From: a virus
DNA: 22,884 nucleotides
Direction: 5' to 3' (one strand)
Virus record (IMG/VR): IMGVR_UViG_3300006802_000621
Span: 1 to 22,884 of that record
Part shown: positions 1-5,616 of the stretch, piece by piece
How the letters are laid out: each line of letters opens with the position of its first letter
How positions within the stretch are numbered: the stretch's first letter is position 1
Made by a program: the position numbers and the translations under genes
The notes under the pieces: model-generated
Seen by the model: only the letters and a program-made list of their open reading frames with translations
The model's database searches: none
Told to the model about the DNA's origin: nothing

Positions 1-65
1 TCGCTGTCGGTCTTGACGCCCTTGATCGTCACCATGCGGGTCACGTTGCCGGTGCAGTTGGTCAT
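1..65 (-). CDS. Partial small protein of unknown function (N-terminus only)
   Basis: Leftward gene whose first 21 codons are in the window and whose 3' end is cut off by the window edge. It starts at an ATG with GGAGGA six bases upstream and begins MTNCTGNVTRMVTIKG. I recognise no domain in so short a piece. It lies 29 nt downstream of the next leftward gene and probably shares its transcript. Its ribosome-binding region and first codons are part of a 21-base direct repeat also found at the start of that neighbour (57-77 and 341-361), so the translation start region of one may derive from the other. Confidence 0.6.
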   Translation of the reverse strand, partial: MTNCTGNVTRMVTIKGVKTDS

Positions 66-94
66 GTGGTTCCTCCTTGTGTTGGTGTCGGTGG

Positions 95-349
95 TCACTT
101 GCGGGCGCAGAGAACCTTGTAGTCCCATTCCCCGTCGGGATCAAGTTCGCCGAGGTAGCCGATCATCTCGACGCCGAGAGCGGCGATCGCATCTTCGATG
201 GTGTCGGCTCCAGCCATCGCCTCTTCGCCATAGAGGTCGAGGTACTTCGCGGTGTAGGTGGTGCGACCGTCGGTGATGTCGGACCGGACCAGAACGAAGG
301 TCTCGTAGTCCACGAGATGTCGGTTCATGTAGTTGCGCTTGTTGGTCAT
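95..349 (-). CDS. Small acidic protein, possibly HicB-like fold, function unknown
   Basis: 84-aa protein starting MTNKRNYMNRH behind GAGGAGG. It is first in a leftward unit driven by the operator-promoter at 383-410. From about residue 31 the pattern YTAKYLDL, then a Gly/Asp-rich turn, then DTIEDAIAALGVEMIGYL resembles the beta-strand plus helix core of HicB-like (DUF1902-type) proteins, in which a strand ending in an aromatic is followed by a T.E.A..A helix. That resemblance is my inference from pattern alone; no HicA-like toxin lies beside it in the window. It could equally be an unrelated small early protein. I am confident that it is a gene because of its start site, codon pattern and promoter, but not of its function. 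Confidence 0.75.
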   Translation of the reverse strand: MTNKRNYMNRHLVDYETFVLVRSDITDGRTTYTAKYLDLYGEEAMAGADTIEDAIAALGVEMIGYLGELDPDGEWDYKVLCARK

Positions 350-382
350 GTGGTTCCTCCTCTTGGTTGGTTGGTCAAGGAC

Positions 383-410
383 AGTGTACAGGATTGATCG
401 AGCAATCCAA
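383..410 (-). promoter_or_regulatory. Leftward promoter with operator palindrome in the spacer (site A)
   Basis: Read on the minus strand: a -35-like TTGGAT (410-405), a 16-nt spacer, then TACACT (388-383) as -10. The near-palindrome GGATTG-N6-CAATCC (408-391) fills the spacer. Initiation would fall about 27 nt before the ATG at 349, giving a short C/A-rich leader that ends in GAGGAGG. The same design occurs at four other unit starts. Confidence 0.65.
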
Positions 411-418
411 CATCGGCG

Positions 419-1123
419 TCACAACCCGAGCGCAGCTTCGAGTGCTGCCTCGGCGGCTTCGAGCTTCTCCTCGGCCCGGGCCAGTTCCTTGCGGCGCTTG
501 GGCAGCGTGGCCTCGGCTTTCGCTGCGTCGTTGGCCATCCACTCGGGAGCGTCGTCTCCCCACTCGGCGAACCGTGTGAGCGCCAACTCGAACCACTCGA
601 TCGAGCGGGCCTTCTTGTTGACGAGTTCCCGGGCCGACTTGACCTTCTTGCCCTCGGGCGAGCGCTCGATGGCCACGAGAGCCTTGTGCAAGTCGCGCTC
701 GGCAGCGAGCTTCTTGTTGGCACCGTTCGTCCACTCGACCGGAGCGGACGGGTAGCAGATCGAGCAGAGGATCTCGCCGTACTCGGCGACCGCCTCGGCC
801 TCGGTCAGACCCGAGAGTTCCGTGAGCCAGGCGAAGCTCGTGTCCCACCGGCAGGTCGAGCAGTTCATCGAGGAGTGGATGTGGCCATTGGTGTTGGTCA
901 CGATCCAGAAGCGGCTCCAGCCGCCATACTCGGCCTCGGCAGCTTCGAGCTTCTCGGTTGCCAGCCGGAGTGCCTCGCGGGCCTCGGCCATCTCGACCTC
1001 GCTGTAGTGGCCAGGGTTCCTCTCGCCGAAGTCGACTACCCGCTTGGCCTTGTTGGCCTCGCTGAGTGCCTCGAAGATCGCCGTGTCGACGACTACTTCG
1101 TGTCGGAGTTCGGTGTTGGTCAT
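419..1123 (-). CDS. Actinophage-type protein with Cys/His putative zinc-binding core and coiled coils
   Basis: 234-aa protein starting MTNTELRHEVV with GGAGGA upstream. The middle (about residues 69-130) reads WSRFWIVTNTNGHIHSS, MNCSTCRWDT, then CSICYPSAPVEW. This gives the His and four Cys expected of a structural zinc site, two CxxC pairs about 30 residues apart. I know this arrangement (a W.R..LV.N.NGH.H.S..CSTC block followed by C..CYPSAPV) from uncharacterised proteins common in actinobacteriophages. Both flanks are Ala/Glu/Lys-rich and look helical or coiled-coil: residues 42-65, and the last 35 residues with EEKLEAAEAALEAAL. The gene has its own operator-promoter (1154-1181). Function is unknown; a nucleic-acid or protein-binding adaptor is possible. 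Confidence 0.85.
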   Translation of the reverse strand: MTNTELRHEVVVDTAIFEALSEANKAKRVVDFGERNPGHYSEVEMAEAREALRLATEKLEAAEAEYGGWSRFWIVTNTNGHIHSSMNCSTCRWDTSFAWLTELSGLTEAEAVAEYGEILCSICYPSAPVEWTNGANKKLAAERDLHKALVAIERSPEGKKVKSARELVNKKARSIEWFELALTRFAEWGDDAPEWMANDAAKAEATLPKRRKELARAEEKLEAAEAALEAALGL

Positions 1124-1153
1124 CTTGTTCCTCCTTCTCTTCCTGTCAAGGCC

Positions 1154-1181
1154 AGTGTATCAGATTGATCCATCAATCCAT
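1154..1181 (-). promoter_or_regulatory. Leftward promoter with operator palindrome (site B)
   Basis: On the minus strand ATGGAT (1181-1176), a 16-nt spacer and TACACT (1159-1154). The spacer holds the perfect inverted repeat GATTGAT-GG-ATCAATC (1178-1163). It drives the 234-aa leftward gene through a short leader ending AGAAGGAGGAACAAG. The palindrome also contains the stop codon (1175-1173) of the upstream leftward 51-aa gene. Confidence 0.65.
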
Positions 1182-1328
1182 GTCATCGGACCAATCCCAC
1201 TCGTCCTCGCCCGGTCCCTCGAACCGTCGGCCAGGGATGGACGAGGCTCGAAGTCGAGCCGTCGAAAACTCGAATCGATCGCGCTCGTTCCACTTGACCT
1301 TGGTAGTCTTCCTGCCTTCGCTCCTCAT
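1173..1328 (-). CDS. Small 51-aa basic-to-acidic protein, unknown
   Basis: Short leftward gene that fills the gap between the 234-aa gene and the divergent helicase unit. The product begins MRSEGRKTTKVKWNERDR, continues with the basic stretch RLRASSIPGRRFEG, and ends in a highly acidic, Trp-rich tail GEDEWDWSDDMD. No Shine-Dalgarno sequence precedes the ATG. Instead an extended -10 (TGC TACAAT) ends 8 nt before it, which suggests a leaderless mRNA, a mode common in actinobacteria. The stop codon lies inside operator B. The basic-then-acidic layout and the lack of any other occupant support a real gene, but I recognise no family. Confidence 0.55.
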   Translation of the reverse strand: MRSEGRKTTKVKWNERDRFEFSTARLRASSIPGRRFEGPGEDEWDWSDDMD

Positions 1329-1336
1329 GAGATGCC

Positions 1337-1347
1337 ATTGTAGCATC
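1337..1347 (-). promoter_or_regulatory. Extended -10 promoter, probably giving a leaderless transcript
   Basis: Minus strand TGC-TACAAT, the extended -10 consensus, placed 8 nt before the ATG of the 51-aa gene, so transcription should start at or next to the A of ATG. The -10 is flanked by a 5-bp inverted repeat, GATGC/GCATC (1347-1343 and 1335-1331), which may be a separate control site. A TTGATG at 1367-1362 could be a -35, but its 19-nt spacing is long. Confidence 0.45.
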
Positions 1348-1449
1348 AATCATGGACCAGTCATCAACTCCAAGAGTTCGTCAAGATGACAGGACAAGGT
1401 TGTTCCAAGGGTAGCTTCGGAAGAGGGTCGTTGTTGGTAGCAGTTACTA

Positions 1450-1465
1450 CGGCCGCTTGCGGCCG
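1450..1465 (+). other. GC-rich hairpin just upstream of the helicase ribosome site
   Basis: CGGCCG-CTTG-CGGCCG forms a 6-bp all-GC stem closed on a CTTG tetraloop, a known stable loop class. It ends about 8 nt before the AAGGAGG of the helicase gene. No T-run follows, so it is not a typical terminator; it may stabilise or modulate the 5' end of the helicase-primase mRNA. I saw no convincing rightward promoter in 1348-1449. Confidence 0.5.
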
Positions 1466-1486
1466 GACGGAAGAAGGAGGATGGAC

Positions 1487-2764
1487 ATGAGTCTCAAAAC
1501 CGAAACTCTTCTCATCTCAGCAATCCTGAGACAAGAAGATTCGATCTCTCCGGTGCTTGCAGGAGTTGAGAAGAAGTGGTTCGCCGCTTGCGGCGATCAG
1601 TGGGAGTGGATAGAGAGATACATCTCAAGACACCGCAAGACTCCCTCGAAAACTCTCTTCCGGTCGAAGTTCCCCGACTTCCAGTTGGTGCAATCTGATG
1701 ACGTTGAGTACTGCATCAACGAGTTGAGAGACGAGTACCTCGTCCGCTCCTTCGTCGCGATGGTTGACGATTCACTCGATGCCATCAAAGACGGTCGAGA
1801 CATCGAGTCGATCATCAACAGTTGCCAAAGCAACATCGTGAAGCTCCAAGGAGATGCTCTCGGTAACTCGAACGAGTCGAGCATCATCGATGACTGGGAG
1901 CCGATCTACAACGAAGTGTCGAGGCGGTACGAGCGTGCCAACGAAAGAGGCATCTCTGGTATCCCGACTGGGTTCTCGACTTTGGACAAGGTCACGTCTG
2001 GTCCACAACCCGGGGACTACTGGATCGTCGCTGCTCGACTTGGCCAGGGTAAGACCTGGGCACTGATCCGCATGGCAACGATGGCGGTCTATCAAGGACA
2101 CACTGTGCAGTACGACGCACTCGAACAGTCGAGAGCACAGATCGCCATGAGAGCGCACTCCTTCCTGTCGGCGTCGTCGACCAAAGAGGGCATTCGGTCA
2201 TCGGCACTCATCAGTGGCAAGGGGTTCGATCTTGCCGCCTACAAAAGATTCTTGTCCGGCTTGCGTAATGGCGAGCTAGGCAACTTCATCGTCAACGACA
2301 CGAGTCGAGGTCGAGTGTCGCCAGGGTCGATCGCTGCACAGATCGAGCGCAACCGGCCGGACGTTGTGTTCATCGACTACCTCACCCTGATGAATTCGCA
2401 AGCAGGCGACTGGCAAGCCATTGCTGCACTGTCATCGGAGTTGAAAGGCATCGCGATGCGCTATGAGGTTCCGATCGTTGCGGCTGCACAGATCAACCGC
2501 ATGGCGATCGGCAGTGACGTACCCGGTGCCGAACACTTGGCCGGAGCAGATGCGATCGGGCAAGATGCCGACTGTGTTGTCACGATGCGCCAGGTCAGTC
2601 GGCGAGTCACGAAGATGAAGCTCGCGAAGTACCGGCATGGTCAAGATGGCATGGAGTGGTTCAACGAGTTCCGGCCAGGTGTCGGAGTCTTCCGCGAGAT
2701 CAGTGGCGACATCGCTTCCGACCTCATCTCCGAGGACAAGCTCGAAGACATGCAGAAGCCGTGA
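1487..2764 (+). CDS. DnaB-like replicative DNA helicase
   Basis: 425-aa RecA-fold hexameric helicase that unwinds the phage replication fork in the cytoplasm. The N-terminal ~150 residues are the helical partner-binding region. The motor begins at GIPTGFSTLDKVTSG (about residue 158), the usual DnaB entry. Walker A is AARLGQGKTW (182-191), with the Ala-Ala-Arg start normal for DnaB. Walker B is PDVVFIDYL (Asp297), the motif-3 glutamine is in VPIVAAAQINR (Gln335), and the C-terminal KYRHGQDG (381-388) carries the arginine-finger region. I chose the ATG at 1487 because AAGGAGG ends 6 nt before it; the ATG at 1481 abuts that site and the TTG at 1457 lies in the hairpin. The stop overlaps the primase start (TGATG), so the two are translationally coupled. 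Confidence 0.95.
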   Translation: MSLKTETLLISAILRQEDSISPVLAGVEKKWFAACGDQWEWIERYISRHRKTPSKTLFRSKFPDFQLVQSDDVEYCINELRDEYLVRSFVAMVDDSLDAIKDGRDIESIINSCQSNIVKLQGDALGNSNESSIIDDWEPIYNEVSRRYERANERGISGIPTGFSTLDKVTSGPQPGDYWIVAARLGQGKTWALIRMATMAVYQGHTVQYDALEQSRAQIAMRAHSFLSASSTKEGIRSSALISGKGFDLAAYKRFLSGLRNGELGNFIVNDTSRGRVSPGSIAAQIERNRPDVVFIDYLTLMNSQAGDWQAIAALSSELKGIAMRYEVPIVAAAQINRMAIGSDVPGAEHLAGADAIGQDADCVVTMRQVSRRVTKMKLAKYRHGQDGMEWFNEFRPGVGVFREISGDIASDLISEDKLEDMQKP

Positions 2765-3654
2765 TGAAGTACGCGCAGTTCATCGAGCGGCACATGCAAG
2801 TCGTCACTCGATCGGGAGACGAGTGGTCGTGCATCTGCCCATTCCACCGGGACACTGCGCCGTCTCTCAGTGTCAACGTCCGCAGTGGCCTGTGGGTCTG
2901 CTATGCCTGCGGAGCGAAGGGTTCGGCCAACACGCTTGCCACTCGATTCGACGCAGAGGTCGACTCCCTTGGCACGAGATCCATTGACGATGTCAAAGCG
3001 AAAGTGGCGGCCGTCGGCAAGCCAGTTGCAAATGCAACGATCTCGCTCGATGTTGTCGAGCACTGGAAGTCGTCGTTGCAAAAGGAGGGCGGGTGGTCGG
3101 CGAGAGGAATCTCGGCCGATGTCATCGAAGAGTTCGACCTCGGCTTCGACGATCTCGAAGACGCCTTGGCCATTCCCATCCACCACCCGATGTCAGGTCG
3201 TCCGGTCAGTGTGATCAAGAGGTTGTTGCAACCGGAACCAGGCTCTCCGAAGTATCGATATGCGCGAGGCTTCCGTGTCAGTGACCATCTGTACGGCGCT
3301 TGGCACGTCCAGCGCCAAGCTCCGCTAGCGGTTGCAGTGACAGAGGGTTCGATCGATGCCCTGAGCATGTGGTCGGTTGGCATCCCTGCCGTCGCTTTGC
3401 TCGGGGCGAGAGTGTCGCGGGCACAAGGCTCTCTTCTTCGATCGCTCGACGTACGGACGCTTGTTGTCATGACGGACAACGACGAAGCAGGTCGTCGTGC
3501 GGCCGAAGCGCTCGAATCGATCCAGGGGTCAGGGGTCAGGTGCCACAGGCCGTCGTGGTGGCCCTCGAAAGTGAAAGATCCTGGCGAGATGTCAGATGCC
3601 GACAAGGTTGGAGTTTTTGACTCAGCACTGTCGCGACGACGTAGCGCGGTGTAG
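2764..3654 (+). CDS. DnaG-like primase (CHC2 zinc finger plus TOPRIM)
   Basis: 296-aa primase that makes RNA primers for the phage fork. The N-terminal zinc-binding domain shows CPFH (Cys25, His28) and CYAC (Cys46, Cys49), the CHC2 pattern. The TOPRIM catalytic core follows: AVTEGSIDAL supplies the conserved glutamate, VVMTDNDEAGRRAAE the DxD metal site, and KDPGEM the trailing conserved loop. It lacks a long C-terminal helicase-binding domain, as is usual for phage primases of about 300 residues. The ATG overlaps the helicase stop by one base, so the pair is made together. An inverted repeat matching the phage operator half-sites lies inside the gene (3025-3038). Confidence 0.93.
   Translation: MKYAQFIERHMQVVTRSGDEWSCICPFHRDTAPSLSVNVRSGLWVCYACGAKGSANTLATRFDAEVDSLGTRSIDDVKAKVAAVGKPVANATISLDVVEHWKSSLQKEGGWSARGISADVIEEFDLGFDDLEDALAIPIHHPMSGRPVSVIKRLLQPEPGSPKYRYARGFRVSDHLYGAWHVQRQAPLAVAVTEGSIDALSMWSVGIPAVALLGARVSRAQGSLLRSLDVRTLVVMTDNDEAGRRAAEALESIQGSGVRCHRPSWWPSKVKDPGEMSDADKVGVFDSALSRRRSAV
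3025..3038. promoter_or_regulatory. Intragenic operator-like inverted repeat GTTGCA-AA-TGCAAC
   Basis: Perfect 6-2-6 inverted repeat inside the primase gene. It matches the repeat at 3769-3782 (GTTGCA-AG-TGCAAC) and the outer arms of the operator at 7577-7595. No -10 box adjoins it, so if bound it would be a roadblock or accessory site. It could be a chance codon coincidence (Val-Ala-Asn-Ala). Confidence 0.35.
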
Positions 3655-3663
3655 CCTTTCGAG

Positions 3664-3688
3664 AGTTGCTTGTGTCCGTCAGGCAACT
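3664..3688. repeat. Inverted repeat AGTTGC/GCAACT in the helicase-primase 3' region
   Basis: Six-base arms AGTTGC (3664-3669) and GCAACT (3683-3688) separated by 13 nt, just after the primase stop. The arms contain the same GTTGC/GCAAC half-sites as the operator-like repeats at 3769 and 7577, but at wider spacing. It could be a weak RNA hairpin or an accessory binding site. Confidence 0.35.
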
Positions 3689-3697
3689 GCTATCCCC

Positions 3698-3752
3698 TAG
3701 CGAACGGCCCGGCTCAGGTCCACCTCCTTCCTTAGAGCCGGGCCGTTTGCTA
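3698..3752 (+). terminator. Long stem-loop closing the helicase-primase unit
   Basis: Arms 3698-3715 and 3735-3752 form an 18-bp stem with one G-U pair (core AACGGCCCGGCTC / GAGCCGGGCCGTT) and a 19-nt loop. It lies between the primase stop and the promoter of the next unit, as expected for a terminator. No long T-tract follows (only TTT inside the stem end), so it would be an actinobacterial-style hairpin terminator, and it could act in both directions. The loop contains CACCTCCTT, identical to the anti-Shine-Dalgarno end of 16S rRNA (see findings). Confidence 0.6.
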
Positions 3753-3768
3753 TGTAAGCGAAGAAGTA

Positions 3769-3782
3769 GTTGCAAGTGCAAC
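3769..3782. promoter_or_regulatory. Operator-like inverted repeat GTTGCA-AG-TGCAAC (site F)
   Basis: Perfect 6-2-6 inverted repeat ending 11 nt before the -35 region of promoter C. It shares the GTTGCA/TGCAAC arms with the operator at 7577-7595 and the repeat at 3025-3038. Its position suggests a second regulator-binding site upstream of promoter C. Confidence 0.5.
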
Positions 3783-3793
3783 GACCCTTCGAG

Positions 3794-3821
3794 TGGTTGA
3801 TTGAACAATCTTGTGTATACT
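3794..3821 (+). promoter_or_regulatory. Rightward promoter with operator palindrome (site C)
   Basis: TGGTTG (3794-3799), 16-nt spacer, then TATACT (3816-3821), the best -10 of the family. The spacer contains the inverted repeat GATTG-AA-CAATC (3799-3810). The leader to the ATG at 3852 is about 24 nt, C/A-rich and ends in AAGGAGGAG. It drives the ArdA-like gene and the two small genes after it. Confidence 0.65.
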
Positions 3822-3851
3822 GGCGTTCCACCCACTACCAAGGAGGAGCAC

Positions 3852-4169
3852 ATGACCGACGAGTTCTTTGCGGAGATGGAGGAGACGCTCGGTATCCCGG
3901 CTCGGGCGATCGAGTTGTACTGCGACAACCATCACATCGATTCCGAGGACGGCCTTCTGGAGTTCGCCAAGCACCTGACCGAGTCCTACCTCGGCTGGTA
4001 CGAGTCGGGTGTCTGGGAGTTCGCCTCGATGTTGATCGAGGACATGCTCTTCGAGGGCGGCTTCAACGAGCACCCGTTGTCGAAGTACGTCGACGTGGAT
4101 GCCTACACCAACGACTTGGAGCACGAGGGCTACCACGCCATCGAGGGCTACGTCTTCGGCCCGGCTTGA
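3852..4169 (+). CDS. ArdA-like antirestriction protein
   Basis: 105-aa very acidic protein. The segment ESYLGWYESGVWEFASMLI (residues about 42-60) followed by LSKYVDVDAYTNDLEHEG and ending EGYVF matches the C-terminal ArdA signature: a Y.G.Y.S...FA block, L..Y.DY.AY..DL, and a terminal GYVF. ArdA proteins mimic the shape and charge of bent B-DNA and block type I restriction enzymes. At 105 residues it is shorter than the usual ~165, lacking most of the first ArdA lobe. Being first behind a strong operator-promoter fits early expression against host restriction. The ATG at 3852 has AAGGAGGAG 3-4 nt upstream. Family assignment is by motif recognition, without a search. Confidence 0.7.
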   Translation: MTDEFFAEMEETLGIPARAIELYCDNHHIDSEDGLLEFAKHLTESYLGWYESGVWEFASMLIEDMLFEGGFNEHPLSKYVDVDAYTNDLEHEGYHAIEGYVFGPA

Positions 4170-4179
4170 GGAGGAGTTC

Positions 4180-4422
4180 ATGCTCAAACTGCCCAACAAC
4201 CGCACCCTCGAAGAGGGCGATGAGTTCACGGTCGTTCGGTCAGCCCGCTATGCCCACCACGACACCGGCCGCTACCGCTTCATTCGAGTGCGCGACAACG
4301 GCGTCGAGGTGGACGCATGGGGTCCGATCGACAAAGGTGGCAATGCCCCGTATGGCCGGACCCGGTCGTTCAAGATCGAGGACATCGATCGAGTTCACAA
4401 CAAGAAGAAGGAGCGCCCGTGA
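4180..4422 (+). CDS. Small basic protein of unknown function
   Basis: 80-aa protein following the ArdA-like gene by 10 nt, with GAGGAG before its ATG. It has a strand-rich pattern (GDEFTVVRSARYA, GRYRFIRVRDNGVEVDAWG, then RSFKIEDIDRV) that suggests a small beta-barrel, with a lysine-rich C-terminal tail (HNKKKERP). The repeated charged strands could suit nucleic-acid or protein binding, but I recognise no family. Its last codons overlap the GTG of the next gene by 4 nt, so the three genes 3852-4673 form one operon. Confidence 0.75.
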   Translation: MLKLPNNRTLEEGDEFTVVRSARYAHHDTGRYRFIRVRDNGVEVDAWGPIDKGGNAPYGRTRSFKIEDIDRVHNKKKERP

Positions 4423-4673
4423 TCGACATCACGATCTACCATCCTGTGCCAGAGTTGAACACTCGCAAGTTCGAGCTTGAGATCGACACAGGCGAGGGGC
4501 TTCGGTGCAGCGCCCACGTCTCGTGGCAGGCAGCGGTCAAGGCCGCCAAGAGGTGGTGCTCTGACCGAGGAGTCGCCAAGGCCACCATCTTCGACATGCG
4601 CCCTGCCCGCATGGGCGGCGCTCGCCATGTCGACTTGTCAGGAGAAGAAATCTGCACCGCAGTGTTGGATTGA
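4419..4673 (+). CDS. Small protein of unknown function ending inside the next promoter
   Basis: 84-aa product starting at GTG in a GTGA overlap with the preceding stop, with AAGAAGGAG upstream. It begins MIDITIYHPVPELNTRK and has a strand-helix-strand outline: strand FELEID, helix SWQAAVKAAKRWCSDRG, strand KATIFDMRP. I see no catalytic motif and recognise no family. The stop (4671-4673) lies inside operator palindrome D, so this coding end and the next promoter evolved together in the same bases. Confidence 0.7.
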   Translation: MIDITIYHPVPELNTRKFELEIDTGEGLRCSAHVSWQAAVKAAKRWCSDRGVAKATIFDMRPARMGGARHVDLSGEEICTAVLD

Positions 4674-4692
4674 TCAATCAACCTGCTATCGT
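4665..4692 (+). promoter_or_regulatory. Rightward promoter with operator palindrome (site D)
   Basis: TTGGAT (4665-4670), 16-nt spacer, then TATCGT (4687-4692) preceded by TGC, giving an extended -10. The perfect palindrome GATTGATCAATC (4668-4679) overlaps the -35 and fills the spacer. The C/A-rich leader (CACAACCACAAGGAGG) leads to the GTG at 4723. It drives the MoxR ATPase and VWA pair. Confidence 0.65.
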
Positions 4693-4722
4693 CACCCACT
4701 GTCACAACCACAAGGAGGAAGC

Positions 4723-5616
4723 GTGACCACCACACAGACCCACCCACTTGAGTCGTTCACTCCCGATCGGTCGTTCGCGATCGAGTACGTCTCTCGCGAT
4801 GTCAACGGCGTTCGCGATCTCGACGTGCTGGCCGAGGCCCACCGGCTCCGCCGCAACGTCATTCTCGAAGGCCCGACCGGCTCCTCGAAGACGAGCTTCG
4901 TTTACGCTTATGCGGCCGCCCACAACCTCCCGCTCGTCAACGTCCCCTGCAACGGCGGGGTCGACATCAAGCAGTTGATCGGCGGGTGGCACCCCGCTCG
5001 AAACGGCGGCTACGACTTCACGCCGGGCGACCTAGTGCTCGGCGCCTATCACGGTGCCGTGATCCTGTTCAACGAGATCAACTTCTTGCCGCAAAAGATC
5101 GCGAGCTTTGTGTACGGCTTGCTCGACAAGCGCCGCACGGTTTACATCCCCGACGCGTCCGGCTCCGATTTCCCTACGCAGTTTGTCGCACATCCGACGA
5201 CATTCATCGTCGCCGACTACAACCCGGGGTACATCGGCACTCGTCCTCTCAACGAGGCTCTGCGTAATCGTTTCTCGATCCCGCTGGTCTGGGACTACGA
5301 TCGCAAGGTCGAGGAGCAGTTGGTCGTGAGCAAGTCGTTGCTCGACATGGCAGACAAGCTCCGTGCTCGTGCGGCCGTGGGCGACATCCACACTCCGGTG
5401 GCTACCAACGCCTTGATGGAGTTCGAGGAGTTCGCCTGGTCGAAGCTGGGTCTTCGGTTCGCTGCCGACAACTTCGTCCGTCGGTTTGCCGCTGATGAGC
5501 GCAAGATCGTGTCCGAGGTCGTGGGGCTGCACATGGAGAAGATCGAGGAAGAGTTGGCAGGCAGTAAGGTCGACGGCGAGACCCAGGACCATCCTGAGTT
5601 TGCGGGGGCTTTCTGA
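4723..5616 (+). CDS. MoxR/CobS-type AAA+ ATPase
   Basis: 297-aa AAA+ ATPase of the MoxR branch (MoxR, CbbQ, GvpN, CobS), proteins that work as ATP-driven remodelling rings with a VWA partner. Walker A is EGPTGSSKTS (49-58), in which the Gly before Lys56 is replaced by Ser. Walker B is AVILFNEIN (112-120), with Asn in place of the first Asp but the catalytic Glu118 kept. Sensor 1 is VADYNPGY and the arginine finger is in LRNRFSIPLVWDY. The GTG start has AAGGAGG 6 nt upstream; longer starts would run back through the promoter and the preceding gene. The stop overlaps the next ATG (TGATG), coupling it to the VWA protein. Its phage target is unknown. Confidence 0.9.
   Translation: MTTTQTHPLESFTPDRSFAIEYVSRDVNGVRDLDVLAEAHRLRRNVILEGPTGSSKTSFVYAYAAAHNLPLVNVPCNGGVDIKQLIGGWHPARNGGYDFTPGDLVLGAYHGAVILFNEINFLPQKIASFVYGLLDKRRTVYIPDASGSDFPTQFVAHPTTFIVADYNPGYIGTRPLNEALRNRFSIPLVWDYDRKVEEQLVVSKSLLDMADKLRARAAVGDIHTPVATNALMEFEEFAWSKLGLRFAADNFVRRFAADERKIVSEVVGLHMEKIEEELAGSKVDGETQDHPEFAGAF

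Noticed and set aside
1044-1389. Plus-strand open frames of about 100 codons in 1044-1389
   Set aside because: They run antisense to the 234-aa and 51-aa leftward genes and through promoter B. They lack ribosome sites and have Ser/Arg-rich shadow composition.
3690-3760. Strong stem-loop considered as a tRNA or attachment site
   Set aside because: It is a single simple stem with an unstructured loop: no cloverleaf arms, no CCA end, no T-loop motif, and no integrase nearby.
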